A stretch of 45,042 bases of DNA from a virus. The notes under the pieces were generated by a model. The model searched no databases. It was not told the DNA's origin and worked only from the letters and a program-made list of their open reading frames with translations. Position numbers and translations under genes: made by a program. Below, in pieces: positions 22,563 through 31,093 of this stretch (position 1 is its first letter; each line of letters begins with the position of its first letter). The stretch spans positions 1-45,042 of IMG/VR virus record IMGVR_UViG_3300009172_002008; one strand, 5' to 3'.

Positions 22563-23612
22563 TTGCCAAAAGCTATAGCTAGCATACCTCATCAACTAAG
22601 AGTTAATGCTCACAGAGTTGATTACATCAAAGCAATTAATGAAGCTATTGACTACCCTTTTCAAAGTGAAGATGGTAGAGATCCTTCACCCTTTCATATA
22701 CAATTAGAAAATAAATGTAGACAACATACAGGCATTAAAAACTGGCAGTTTACTAACTGTTGTACTGATTCGCTACAAATAGCTTTTCACACGCTATGTG
22801 CTGTAGGAGATACGGTAATAGTACCCGCTTATGGTTGGAGAGCAATAGTCAATGCTCCTTGTTTTGTAGGTATGAATGTATTATTTTGTGATATTGATAA
22901 TACAGGTAACATAGATTTACAGCAGCTGGAGCAGATGATTATACAGCACCAGCCAAAAGCAGTTTTAATAGTACATAACTTTGGTGCGATTGTTGATTTT
23001 ACCGAAATCGTTCCTACGTGTAAAACTTATGGTGTTAAGATTATAGAAGACGCAGCACCTTCTTTTACTATAGACGAGCCATACAGTTATAAACTAGGAA
23101 GCCTTTCAGATATAGTATGTTTTTCTTTTGATTTTACTAAAAGTCCGGGTTGTTTAGGGGCCGGAGGAGCTATAGCTACTAATAATGATAAAATAGCTAA
23201 TAAAATTAAAACCATATGCTCTCATTGTAGTGATGGAAAGTTTATTGGTAATAAATCATATCTAGATACTACTTCAGCAGCAGTACTAGTTAAAGATATA
23301 GAACTTATAGAAATACATAGATATAGAGCTAAAAGACGAGCAGTAGCTAATTACTATGAAAAACATCTTCCATTCAAGACTTTAGCTGGTAAAAACTTTA
23401 TATATCATAGATTTATTATATTTCCTGAAGATAAACAAACAGCTTTAGAACTATTTAAATCTAAAAAAATACTAGCTAAGTCTGTATTTGCTTCTAATAG
23501 TATAAACTGTAAAAACGCTGTACAGTTTTCAGAAACAGCTGTAGAACTGCCTTGTCATCACTTTATTGATATAGAAGATTTAAAACAAAGAGTTGAAAGT
23601 TTAAATTTATGA
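22563..23612 (+). CDS. DegT/DnrJ/EryC1-type aminotransferase
   Basis: 349 residues from a TTG at 22563, which has GAGG at seven bases; the longer frame from 22482 would overlap the previous gene by 80 bases. PLP-fold landmarks: NCCTDSLQIAFHTL (substrate/phosphate-binding loop), VPAYGWRA, IIEDAAPSF with the PLP-ring Asp, and SFDFTKSPGCLGAGG with the Schiff-base Lys. These enzymes aminate nucleotide-linked keto-sugars. It shares an operon with the epimerase that follows. Confidence 0.8.
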   Translation: MPKAIASIPHQLRVNAHRVDYIKAINEAIDYPFQSEDGRDPSPFHIQLENKCRQHTGIKNWQFTNCCTDSLQIAFHTLCAVGDTVIVPAYGWRAIVNAPCFVGMNVLFCDIDNTGNIDLQQLEQMIIQHQPKAVLIVHNFGAIVDFTEIVPTCKTYGVKIIEDAAPSFTIDEPYSYKLGSLSDIVCFSFDFTKSPGCLGAGGAIATNNDKIANKIKTICSHCSDGKFIGNKSYLDTTSAAVLVKDIELIEIHRYRAKRRAVANYYEKHLPFKTLAGKNFIYHRFIIFPEDKQTALELFKSKKILAKSVFASNSINCKNAVQFSETAVELPCHHFIDIEDLKQRVESLNL

Positions 23613-24544
23613 ACATACTTATAACAGGTGGTTTTGGTTTTATAGGTGCTCATTTAGTAAATGCTTTAGGAGATGGTCACACTGTAGATATACTAGATGG
23701 GTTTGACTTAGAATATGTTGGATTTAAATACATACACAGAGGTAATAAAGGTTTACAGAAAATAAATGAAATAGAGTTAAAGCATAGAATATTAAATACA
23801 AAATATAGATATGATTTAATTTTTGGTAAATATCGTAATTTTTATAAGAAAAATAGTTTTAATGAATTACCTGATAATAATTATGATTTAATAATAAATT
23901 GTGGAGCATTATCAGAAGCTATACTTTCTCAACATTTTCCAAAGTTTACAACTCAATCAATATTAGACGGAATAAGTAATATAAAGAAGATCTACCCTAG
24001 AACACAAGTTCTACACCTAAGTAGTAGCATGGTTTATGGCAGTTGGGAAGATCGAATTGACGAGCAGTACTCTTTAGGAGCTGTAGACCATTACGGAGAC
24101 ATGAAAACAAAGGCAGAAACTGTCTGTGGTGAAGAAGATGTAATTCTTAGACCTATACATGTCTATGGTATAGGAGATGGTAAATTCTCACTGTGGATGA
24201 ATATTGAAAGGCAGATGGCTATTAACAAGCCTTTTTTAATTGAAAGAGCTGGATGTGTCTATATAGATGATTTTGTATTAGCTGTAAAAAATATTATAGA
24301 CAAATGGAATCCAGGAGTATACAATATATCTTACAACTTTACTCGAAATAGTGAAGATATTAAAAAAGTATATCCTAAAGACTTTACAATTTCAGAAAAA
24401 CTAGGTCCTACAGGAAAACCTAGAGGTTTATTAGATTCTGATAAACTTATAAATACCTTTAATATAGACTTTAAGTATAAGAACTATATTTCAACTATAG
24501 AAGATTATTATACAAAACATGAAAATTTATGTAAGACAGAATGA
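23609..24544 (+). CDS. NAD-dependent sugar epimerase/dehydratase (extended SDR)
   Basis: 311 residues. TGGFGFIG at 6-13 is the NAD-binding Rossmann glycine motif; HLSSSMVYG holds the catalytic Ser/Thr and YGDMKTKAE the YxxxK pair. An insert of about 50 residues (65-115) rich in Lys/Asn is unusual. Probably supplies the keto-sugar for the aminotransferase upstream; both overlap by 4 bases (ATGA). Confidence 0.8.
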   Translation: MNILITGGFGFIGAHLVNALGDGHTVDILDGFDLEYVGFKYIHRGNKGLQKINEIELKHRILNTKYRYDLIFGKYRNFYKKNSFNELPDNNYDLIINCGALSEAILSQHFPKFTTQSILDGISNIKKIYPRTQVLHLSSSMVYGSWEDRIDEQYSLGAVDHYGDMKTKAETVCGEEDVILRPIHVYGIGDGKFSLWMNIERQMAINKPFLIERAGCVYIDDFVLAVKNIIDKWNPGVYNISYNFTRNSEDIKKVYPKDFTISEKLGPTGKPRGLLDSDKLINTFNIDFKYKNYISTIEDYYTKHENLCKTE

Positions 24545-24821
24545 TGTAAACAAGGCATTGCGTATTCTAAAGAAAAAGATGCTAGAAGAGGGCGATGCTA
24601 AAATACTTCGTTCTCGTCAGTTTTTTGTGTCTAAAGGCGAAGAAAAAAGGCTAGCAGTAAAAGCAGGCAAAAAACGCTGGGCTAAAAAACAAATTCTTAT
24701 TGAAAAAAATCGTGAGCGTAAAGAACGAGAAATGCTAAGAAGCAGACGTTCTAAAAATACTCCAAATAGAAATAATAAGAAAAATGTTCCAAGACAAATT
24801 CAAAATACAAATAAACGTTGA
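24519..24821 (+). CDS. rpsU: Ribosomal protein bS21 homologue
   Basis: 100 residues. IYVRQNDVNKALRILKKKM, then FFVSKGEEKRLAVKAGKKRW and KKQ match bS21, which binds the 3' end region of 16S rRNA near the anti-Shine-Dalgarno. Host S21 is about 60-70 residues; here a basic tail of about 35 residues (KERKEREMLRSRRSK and so on) is added. Phage-encoded bS21 has been reported in aquatic phages and may bias ribosomes toward phage mRNA. Overlaps the epimerase gene by 26 bases. Confidence 0.9.
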   Translation: MKIYVRQNDVNKALRILKKKMLEEGDAKILRSRQFFVSKGEEKRLAVKAGKKRWAKKQILIEKNRERKEREMLRSRRSKNTPNRNNKKNVPRQIQNTNKR

Positions 24822-25101
24822 TACTAGGCACGCTCATATAGGCTTTCGTATAACAGAAAACTATGTACAAAACTATGTAATTAGCTTAGACGACGCTGCC
24901 AAACTTTTTAACCCAACTAGTAAAGAAGTTAGCTTTACTGGTGGTTCAGGTATTTGGTGGTATAAAAAACTAAGAAAGCATCACAAATTATTTTTTAAAA
25001 CACAAGACAAAGATGAGCACTTTAGATTCTCCAATGACGATTGGATTGAATTAAGAGCTATATTTGCAGCAGCGCTAGTTAAAAACAAGCTTGCTAAGTA
25101 G
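24784..25101 (+). CDS. Unknown 105-residue protein overlapping bS21
   Basis: Starts inside the 3' end of bS21 in another frame. Basic, with FTGGSGIWWYKKLRKHHKLFF and a C-terminal hydrophobic helix (IELRAIFAAALV). No clear ribosome site (AAGAAAA only), which is typical of coupling by reinitiation. Might interact with the ribosome or RNA by context; no family recognised. Confidence 0.55.
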   Translation: MFQDKFKIQINVDTRHAHIGFRITENYVQNYVISLDDAAKLFNPTSKEVSFTGGSGIWWYKKLRKHHKLFFKTQDKDEHFRFSNDDWIELRAIFAAALVKNKLAK

Positions 25102-25120
25102 TAGTAATTACCCTTATACT
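25091..25120 (+). promoter_or_regulatory. Possible promoter
   Basis: TTGCTA at 25091-25096, 18-base spacer, TATACT at 25115-25120, upstream of the 82-residue gene (AAGGAA site). May also serve the tmRNA downstream, for which I found no closer good promoter. Confidence 0.4.
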
Positions 25121-25146
25121 TATTAAGTAACATAAGGAAATTATCT

Positions 25147-25395
25147 ATGAAAGCTTATAAAGGCTCTTTTAAAAAGAAAAATGGTGAAATGAGAGATATG
25201 GTATTTGCTCATTTACAAGATTTACCTAAAACTTTTCTAGAAACGAAAGTTCTAGGTGCTGGATCTGAACAAAAATATCCTAACGGTATGAAATTAGTGT
25301 GGGATCTAGAAGCTGATAATTTTAGAGTATTTAATTTCAATACGGTAGACCAACCAGTAAAGGAGTTAATTATAGATGAAAGCAACTATTTATAA
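25147..25395 (+). CDS. WYL_2/DUF2693-like SH3-fold protein
   Basis: 82 residues. KGSFKKKNGEMRDMVFAHLQDLP and MKLVWDLEADNFRVFNF (split by short gaps) match a small beta-barrel protein common in marine T4-like phages, annotated as DUF2693/WYL_2-like in my memory. A likely ligand or nucleic-acid binder. It sits between bS21 and tmRNA. Confidence 0.6.
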   Translation: MKAYKGSFKKKNGEMRDMVFAHLQDLPKTFLETKVLGAGSEQKYPNGMKLVWDLEADNFRVFNFNTVDQPVKELIIDESNYL

Positions 25396-25462
25396 AGACT
25401 ATGAAGTTAAATAGTTGTATTTTTGCAACATTAACTTAAGAAAAAAACTTATATATTTACAG

Positions 25463-25476
25463 GTAGTTTAAACTAC
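25463..25476. repeat. 14-base perfect palindrome before tmRNA
   Basis: GTAGTTTAAACTAC is fully self-complementary and ends two bases before the tmRNA outer stem. It could be an operator or an RNA processing signal for the tmRNA precursor. Confidence 0.5.
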
Positions 25477-25477
25477 T

Positions 25478-25810
25478 GTATTATGAATTGTTAACGTTGA
25501 AACAACGTGAAATCGGACAGGACCTGGGGGCGGTACCCAGCAGCTCCACCACAAGCACATTACGCCTTACTGCAATAAGGTGTTTTTGCAGAGACACAAA
25601 CCTCGAAAGGGTTGAAGTTGATGTGCTTTTGATGGGGCTGAAATAGGATCGACTGACGGTGTAAGGAAGTGGAGTTAACCGGATGATCGCGTATAGATCA
25701 ACATTACTAAATGCAAACAATAACTTTGCACCATCTGGTTATGCACTAGCTGCATAAACACAGGGGGTTGGCGACTAACCTAGCAACAGAAAAGTCGTAA
25801 TTCATAATAC
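25478..25810 (+). ncRNA. ssrA: Two-piece (permuted) tmRNA
   Basis: Permuted alphaproteobacterial order. The acceptor piece comes first: T-arm CTGGG/CCCAG at about 25524-25540, then CAGCTCC-A-CCA ending at 25551. The coding piece starts at 25634 with GGGGCTG, which pairs with CAGCTCC over seven base pairs (one G-U). The tag frame runs from resume codon GCA at 25713 to TAA at 25755-25757 and reads ANNNFAPSGYALAA, ending in the usual ALAA degradation signal. The outer arms GTATTATGAATT (25478-25489) and AATTCATAATAC (25799-25810) are perfectly complementary and hold the two pieces together. The intervening 82 bases contain AGCACAT/ATGTGCT and an 8-bp hairpin, probably cut out. It rescues stalled ribosomes with the host SmpB. 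The outer limits are approximate. Confidence 0.93.
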
Positions 25811-25823
25811 TAAAGGAAATACA

Positions 25824-26618
25824 ATGAAACACTCAATTTTATCAGTTGTGGGAATTTTACTATCTACCACAGCTTATGCAGACGGAACTCCTGCTGCACC
25901 ACAATCCCCTGTATCAGGAGAAGTAACTATAAGTTTTGCAGAAACTGCAGGAAACAACTATGGAGCCTCTATGTTAGCAGAAGTTAATGTAGACGCAGGC
26001 GAAGCAGCATTAGTAGATTTAGATTTTACTGCTACAGATGGCAATGCTTTAACTTTAAAAAACTGGACAGTAGGTACTGATGTAGCTGGCGTAAACGTAG
26101 CAATTGGTGATGATAACGGTATTATGCCAACAGCAGAAAAAACTGCTTATAATACTCTTGCTACTCCTGCTATGACAGAATCCGTATCCGTATCGGCAAT
26201 GGGTGCTACAGTTGCTATGGGTTGGACTTCTTGGGGTACAGACTTATCTGATATCAGTAACATTCAAGGCGCTTATGATTTAGAAGTAGTTGGTGTAGGT
26301 GTCAAAACAGCAGTTGATTATAACCGTGCTAGCAAAAATACTGTACTAGGTGCAGAAGTTTCTAAAATCGAGATGGGTAGCCTATCATTAGGCGGTGCAA
26401 CTACATATGATATAGACGCAAAATTCTTTGCTTTTGAAACGTTAGCTACCGTAGGCGGATTAACTGCTTATCTAAATGGCGACGAAGATGATACTACCCA
26501 GAACTTAGGGGGTGAGTATAGTATTGCCGTTGGTGGAGCAGACTTTACTGCAGGTGCTAACTATGATCTAAATGCAGAAGACCTATCACCATCAGCTAAG
26601 TTGAGCTTTTCATTCTAG
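25824..26618 (+). CDS. Porin-like outer-membrane beta-barrel protein
   Basis: 264 residues. Signal peptide 1-19 ending TAYA before Asp. The mature protein alternates polar and hydrophobic residues over its whole length, is acidic and Lys-poor, and ends in SFSF with a terminal Phe, the BAM recognition signal of outer-membrane barrels. AAAGGAAA lies before the ATG, 13 bases after the tmRNA end. Predicted to make a barrel with about 12-16 strands, i.e. a small porin. A phage could use it to alter permeability or to mask or imitate a receptor. Family uncertain. Confidence 0.7.
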   Translation: MKHSILSVVGILLSTTAYADGTPAAPQSPVSGEVTISFAETAGNNYGASMLAEVNVDAGEAALVDLDFTATDGNALTLKNWTVGTDVAGVNVAIGDDNGIMPTAEKTAYNTLATPAMTESVSVSAMGATVAMGWTSWGTDLSDISNIQGAYDLEVVGVGVKTAVDYNRASKNTVLGAEVSKIEMGSLSLGGATTYDIDAKFFAFETLATVGGLTAYLNGDEDDTTQNLGGEYSIAVGGADFTAGANYDLNAEDLSPSAKLSFSF

Positions 26619-26655
26619 CAGATATAACTAACCATCTAATATAAGAGATTTTATA

Positions 26656-27276
26656 ATGAAAAAAACATATATATTAGGTAATGGCGGTCACGCTCAAGAA
26701 GTATTTGAACAGATATTTCTTAGAAACGTAATCAATAACTTTGGAGGCTTTATTATCTTAAAGGATGATAAAGCCTTTCTTATTGGTGACGAAGGAGTGG
26801 CCCCTTTTACCTATCCCAGAGACGCATCTTTCCTACTAGGAACAGCTAATAAAATATGGCGTAAAGCATTTACAGAACATTTTTTTAAATATTATGAAAT
26901 AAATATTAAATATTGGCCTAATGCTATCGCAGCTAATGCACATATATCTTTATCCGCACAAGTAGGCATAGGCAATGTATTTTTATGTTTTAGTATGGTA
27001 AACGCTAATGCTGTAATAGGTAATTTTAACCATTTTAACTGTTATTCATCTGTACATCACGATAATGTTATGGGAAATAATAATGTTCTTAGTCCTTATT
27101 GTGGATTAATGGGTAATGTAACTATAGGAAATAACAACTTTTTAGGAGCTAACGTAACTATAACTCCTAAAGTAACTATAGGTGACAGCAATACTGTTAG
27201 CGCAGGTGAGTGTGTATTTGATAATATGGATGACAAAGAATTTTTTCAATCAGGAATTATAAGGAAAAAACCGTGA
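26656..27276 (+). CDS. PglD/NeuD-like sugar acyltransferase
   Basis: 206 residues. ILGNGGHAQEV at the N-terminus is the nucleotide-sugar-binding Rossmann part of PglD-type enzymes; residues 95-190 are hexapeptide repeats (IGNFNH, MGNNNV, IGNNNF, IGDSNT), forming a left-handed beta helix. YSSVHHD near 130 supplies the catalytic His pair. It acetylates an amino group on a nucleotide-linked sugar, following DegT-type amination. Start chosen at the only near ATG, with AAGAGA upstream. Confidence 0.8.
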   Translation: MKKTYILGNGGHAQEVFEQIFLRNVINNFGGFIILKDDKAFLIGDEGVAPFTYPRDASFLLGTANKIWRKAFTEHFFKYYEINIKYWPNAIAANAHISLSAQVGIGNVFLCFSMVNANAVIGNFNHFNCYSSVHHDNVMGNNNVLSPYCGLMGNVTIGNNNFLGANVTITPKVTIGDSNTVSAGECVFDNMDDKEFFQSGIIRKKP

Positions 27277-28040
27277 TTATACTATTTAGAAGCTGTGAAG
27301 CTAACTTATCAGCAGGATCAATGGGTGACGGCACAGAGAATAAACCTCGCTGGAACGGTAAGTATAAATTAGAGATATTACGTAAGTGTTATAAATCTAT
27401 TCAGAATGGGCTAACTGCTCAAGACAGAATTATTATCATTGATGATAGGACAACAGAAGAAACACTTGATTGGTTGAGAAATAATACTATAGCTCAGTTT
27501 AGTATATGTAAGGTAACTCCGTTGACGGAAGTTAGGGCTAATCACCCGTACCCTAAATACCACCCTGTAATTGTTAATGCGTGTCCAGATCTAACAGAAA
27601 CTATGGTCGCATTAGCAGAGAATAATCCAGATGAATTAATTTATGCAGTTGAAGATGATTACTTACATACTGAAAATGCTATAATAAATATGAGAAAAAC
27701 CTTTGATAATGGATTTAATGGTTTTTATGCGCCATATGACTATCCAGATAGATATACTATAGACAATAGCCGTAAGTGTGAGCTACATGCAGGTCCTGCA
27801 GGACATCTTAGAACTATTCCTAGTGCTACTCTTAGTATAGCTGCATTAGGAAAAACATGGTCTAGATTTAAATTTGAAATACTAAGAGCCGGTGTTTTTG
27901 CAGATGATAGCTGGACCTGGAAAGCCTTTATACAAGCCGGAGCAGTATGCCCAGTACCAGGACAAGCTACTCATTTACAAGATAACTGCATAACTCCCTA
28001 TATCGATTGGTCAACTGTATATGAATCTATAATCGTATAA
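27273..28040 (+). CDS. Glycosyltransferase-like GT-A protein
   Basis: 255 residues from a GTG with AAGGA upstream, overlapping the acyltransferase by 4 bases. IIIIDDRTTEET and VEDDYLHTE provide DxD-like acidic motifs for metal and nucleotide-sugar binding; ADDSWTWKAF later may be the base. No membrane helix. Probably a glycosyltransferase of the GT2 fold, substrate unknown. Confidence 0.65.
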   Translation: MIILFRSCEANLSAGSMGDGTENKPRWNGKYKLEILRKCYKSIQNGLTAQDRIIIIDDRTTEETLDWLRNNTIAQFSICKVTPLTEVRANHPYPKYHPVIVNACPDLTETMVALAENNPDELIYAVEDDYLHTENAIINMRKTFDNGFNGFYAPYDYPDRYTIDNSRKCELHAGPAGHLRTIPSATLSIAALGKTWSRFKFEILRAGVFADDSWTWKAFIQAGAVCPVPGQATHLQDNCITPYIDWSTVYESIIV

Positions 28041-28061
28041 CAACTGCCTTATTAAAAGGGC

Positions 28062-28090
28062 TTGTATAAGCAATTTAATATTGCTATTAT
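28062..28090 (+). promoter_or_regulatory. Possible promoter with dyad in spacer
   Basis: TTGTAT at 28062-28067, 17-base spacer, TATTAT at 28085-28090. The inverted repeat AGCAAT/ATTGCT (28069-28085) lies in the spacer and could be an operator. Confidence 0.45.
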
Positions 28091-28114
28091 AAGGTATAAC
28101 TTCGAGTGGAACCA

Positions 28115-29107
28115 ATGACTAATTTTATATTAAAAAAATCATTTAATTTAGATAGATTTAATTACTATCTAGAATCTGCAATACAAAGCAATCAATTTAC
28201 TAATTATGGCGCTGCTGTTCAGCAACTTGAGCAGCGGGCTAAAACAAATTTAAGAATTGATGATAGTAAGGCAGTAATAGCTACATCTAGTGGCTCGTCA
28301 GCATTAAATGCTATAGTCTACGCTATTAGCAGACATGACAGTATTAACTATAGAGTATCTACACAAGACTTTACTTTTCCTTGCAATTCTCAAGGAGCAG
28401 CTGAAGGCGCTATTATAGCAGACTTAGATAATAGTTTACAATGTAACGTATTAGATGATATGGTACAAAACTATTCTAATATGGTAATAATTACTAACTG
28501 TTTTGGTCATTTACAAAACTTAACATATATACAAGAACATACTACTAATCTAGATAAAAAACTTATTTTAGATAATGCAGCCACTCCTTTTTCTTTTTGG
28601 AAAGGTACTAATAGCTGTAATATTGGTAATGCGTCTTTTATATCTCTTCATCATACTAAGCCCATAGGATTTGGTGAAGGAGGTTTAGTAGTTATAGACA
28701 AGGAATATGAGCAAGCAGTACGAACTGCTATAAACTTTGGTATTATAGATAACGCATTTAATGAGCGCGGTGGTAACTTTAAAATGAGTGAATTAGCCGC
28801 TGCAGGTGTTTTACAATGGTGGGACAGCTTTGATAATAATATGGAACAATTAGCTTTAGATTTTACAGATAGGTACTATCGTGCTAGGTATGAACATAGA
28901 AATTTAGAAGGTATAGTATTCACGCATCACGCTGATGAAGAAGATATATTCTTTCCTAACTGTTTACCTTTTATACATGAAAATGTTACATCTATAGATA
29001 ATTATAAAGAGTATGATGCTAGAAAATACTACCATCCTTTAAGGGGATTAAGTAATTCTACTTATGTTTATGATAGAATTACTTGTATGGGAATAGTAGA
29101 TGAGTAG
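28115..29107 (+). CDS. DegT/DnrJ/EryC1-type aminotransferase
   Basis: 330 residues from the ATG at 28115 (a GTG three codons earlier is also possible). SSGSSALNAIVYA is the phosphate loop, ILDNAATPFSF carries the PLP-ring Asp, and HHTKPIGFGEGG the Schiff-base Lys. A second member of the family in the window, and clearly different from that at 22563. Coupled by ATGA with the dehydratase gene, so it probably acts on its product. Confidence 0.8.
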   Translation: MTNFILKKSFNLDRFNYYLESAIQSNQFTNYGAAVQQLEQRAKTNLRIDDSKAVIATSSGSSALNAIVYAISRHDSINYRVSTQDFTFPCNSQGAAEGAIIADLDNSLQCNVLDDMVQNYSNMVIITNCFGHLQNLTYIQEHTTNLDKKLILDNAATPFSFWKGTNSCNIGNASFISLHHTKPIGFGEGGLVVIDKEYEQAVRTAINFGIIDNAFNERGGNFKMSELAAAGVLQWWDSFDNNMEQLALDFTDRYYRARYEHRNLEGIVFTHHADEEDIFFPNCLPFIHENVTSIDNYKEYDARKYYHPLRGLSNSTYVYDRITCMGIVDE

Positions 29108-30074
29108 AAAAATTGCAGTAGTAACAGGCTGTGCTAGTTTTATAGGTATAAATTTAACTGAAAAATTACTCAGTAGTGGTTGGTATGTGTATGGTATTGA
29201 TAAATTAACATATGTAGCTAATTCCAAAGAAGTATATAAACTAGCTCACGGCTATAAAAAATTTGAATTTATACACAAAGATATAACTAAGTTAACATGG
29301 CTGCCAGAATGCGATGTTATTTTTAACTTAGCTGCAGAAAGTGATGTTGATAACGGTAATGTTGATTGCTATAACTTTATACAATCAAACATAGATGGAG
29401 TAAGAAATCTACTATCAATAGTAGATAGTAGAATAGTAATAAAAAGTGATAAACCTTTATTTTTTCATATGTCTACAGATGAAGTGTATGGAGATACATT
29501 AGAAGCAATATTTGATGAATCTTCTGAGCTTAACCCTAGTAATCCTTATGCAGCTACAAAAGCTAGTGCTGACCTACTAATTAAAAGCTGGGCTAGAACT
29601 CACGGCTTAGAATATATAATAGCTAGACCTTCTAATAACTATGGACCTTTTCAGTATCCTGAAAAATTAATTCCGTTAGCGGTTAAACGATTATCTAGAG
29701 ATAAAAAAATAAAACTACATGACAACGGAAAACCTATTAGAACATGGACACATGTTGATGATACTTGTGAAGCGCTTATAACAATATATGAAAAAGGTGT
29801 TCGTAATCGTATATACAACATATCATCTGAGTTTGAACAAGCAAATATAGATACTGTACACAAAATAATAAATACATATTTTATGGGTAGAGTTAATATA
29901 GATATTCCTGACTACTCCGATCATATAGATATTCGGCATAGTAGAGAAGGACAAGATATAAGGTATGCAATATCTTGTGAACCGCTCAGAAAACTAGGCT
30001 GGGAGCCTAAAAAAGAGTTTGATATAGAAATAGTCAAACTTGTTAACTATTTTAAAGAAAGATTTGTTTGGTAA
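29100..30074 (+). CDS. dTDP-glucose 4,6-dehydratase-like (RmlB)
   Basis: 324 residues. The Rossmann motif is TGCASFIG, with Ser in place of the middle Gly. MSTDEVYGD, PYAATKASAD (YxxxK), and RPSNNYGPFQYPEKLIP-type blocks are RmlB signatures, as are RTWTHVDD and the C-terminal LGWEPKKEF. It dehydrates a nucleotide-linked glucose to the 4-keto-6-deoxy sugar. Overlaps both neighbours. Whether UDP, dTDP or GDP sugars are used cannot be told. Confidence 0.85.
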   Translation: MSRKIAVVTGCASFIGINLTEKLLSSGWYVYGIDKLTYVANSKEVYKLAHGYKKFEFIHKDITKLTWLPECDVIFNLAAESDVDNGNVDCYNFIQSNIDGVRNLLSIVDSRIVIKSDKPLFFHMSTDEVYGDTLEAIFDESSELNPSNPYAATKASADLLIKSWARTHGLEYIIARPSNNYGPFQYPEKLIPLAVKRLSRDKKIKLHDNGKPIRTWTHVDDTCEALITIYEKGVRNRIYNISSEFEQANIDTVHKIINTYFMGRVNIDIPDYSDHIDIRHSREGQDIRYAISCEPLRKLGWEPKKEFDIEIVKLVNYFKERFVW

Positions 30075-31081
30075 TGACTAAAGTATTTATTACAGGAATT
30101 GCGGGATTACTTGGTAGTAGTTTTGCTAGATACCTAATTAATCAAGGAGGTTATGAGGTTGTAGGAATAGATAATGGTATAGGAGGCATTGACTCTAATG
30201 TACCAGAAAAAGCTATATATATTAAAGGTGATATCTTAGACATAGAACTTTTAAAAGAACATATGGAAGGAGCAGATACTGTTTTTCATACTGCGTCACT
30301 ACCTTACGAAGGGTTAAGCGTATTTTCTCCTACAATTACAGCAACAAGCATAGTATCTGGTACCTTAGCGGTAGCTATGGCAGCACTTCACTGCAAGGTA
30401 AGATTATTTATAAACTGTAGTTCTATGGCTAGATATGGTGATCAAGTACCTCCTTTTACTGAAGATATGCCTACTAAGCCCGTTGATCCATATGGGTTAG
30501 CTAAAGTACAAGCAGAAGAACATTTAAAGTTGTTATCTGATATACATGGGTTACATTATGTAACTGTAGTACCACATAATGTTATCGGTGTCGGTCAAAG
30601 ATATTTTGATCCATTTCGTAATGTTGTAGGTATAATGATAAATCGAGTATGTCAGGGTAAATCTATCATTGTATACGGAGATGGCGAACAAAAACGTTCA
30701 TTCTCTAATGTATTAGATTGTATAAAAGCTGTAGAACAGATAATGAATAGTGCCAAGGATATTGGACAGCAAGTATATAATATTGGTCCTGATGATAATG
30801 AGATCAGTATAAAGCAACTTGCTTATAGAATTGGACATCACGCAGAGGTCTATCCTGCCTTACAACACTTTCCAGATAGACCAAATGAAGTAAAAAATGC
30901 GTATTGCTCTAGTGCTAAAATAAGTGCCGAGTTTAATTATAAAGCAGCTATATCAGCAGATCAAACTATTAAAGAAATGGTTGAATGGATAAAGCCTAGA
31001 GTAAGAGATTTTGAATACCATTTACCACTAGAGTTGATTACCGATAAAACCCCTAAAACGTGGACAGATAAGCTAATCTAA
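30074..31081 (+). CDS. UDP-glucose 4-epimerase-like SDR
   Basis: 335 residues from an ATG sharing a base with the previous stop (TAATG). GIAGLLGSS is the Rossmann motif, INCSSMARYGD the Ser/Thr region, DPYGLAKVQAE the YxxxK. SFSNVLDCIKAVEQI matches the nucleotide-binding end of extended SDRs. It probably epimerises or reduces the keto sugar made by the RmlB-like enzyme. Specificity not assignable. Confidence 0.8.
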   Translation: MTKVFITGIAGLLGSSFARYLINQGGYEVVGIDNGIGGIDSNVPEKAIYIKGDILDIELLKEHMEGADTVFHTASLPYEGLSVFSPTITATSIVSGTLAVAMAALHCKVRLFINCSSMARYGDQVPPFTEDMPTKPVDPYGLAKVQAEEHLKLLSDIHGLHYVTVVPHNVIGVGQRYFDPFRNVVGIMINRVCQGKSIIVYGDGEQKRSFSNVLDCIKAVEQIMNSAKDIGQQVYNIGPDDNEISIKQLAYRIGHHAEVYPALQHFPDRPNEVKNAYCSSAKISAEFNYKAAISADQTIKEMVEWIKPRVRDFEYHLPLELITDKTPKTWTDKLI

Positions 31082-31093
31082 AGAAAGTAACGT

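Noticed and set aside
25376-25414. 12-codon frame (MKATIYKDYEVK) with AAGGAG ten bases upstream
   Set aside because: Too short to support without conservation, and the ribosome-site spacing is long.
25481-25720. 79-codon minus-strand frame across the tmRNA
   Set aside because: It lies entirely in structured RNA sequence and has no ribosome site. The tmRNA explains the conservation.
25478-25810. tmRNA as an integrated-prophage attachment site
   Set aside because: No integrase is seen in the window and the tmRNA is complete with phage genes on both sides, so it reads as a phage gene.
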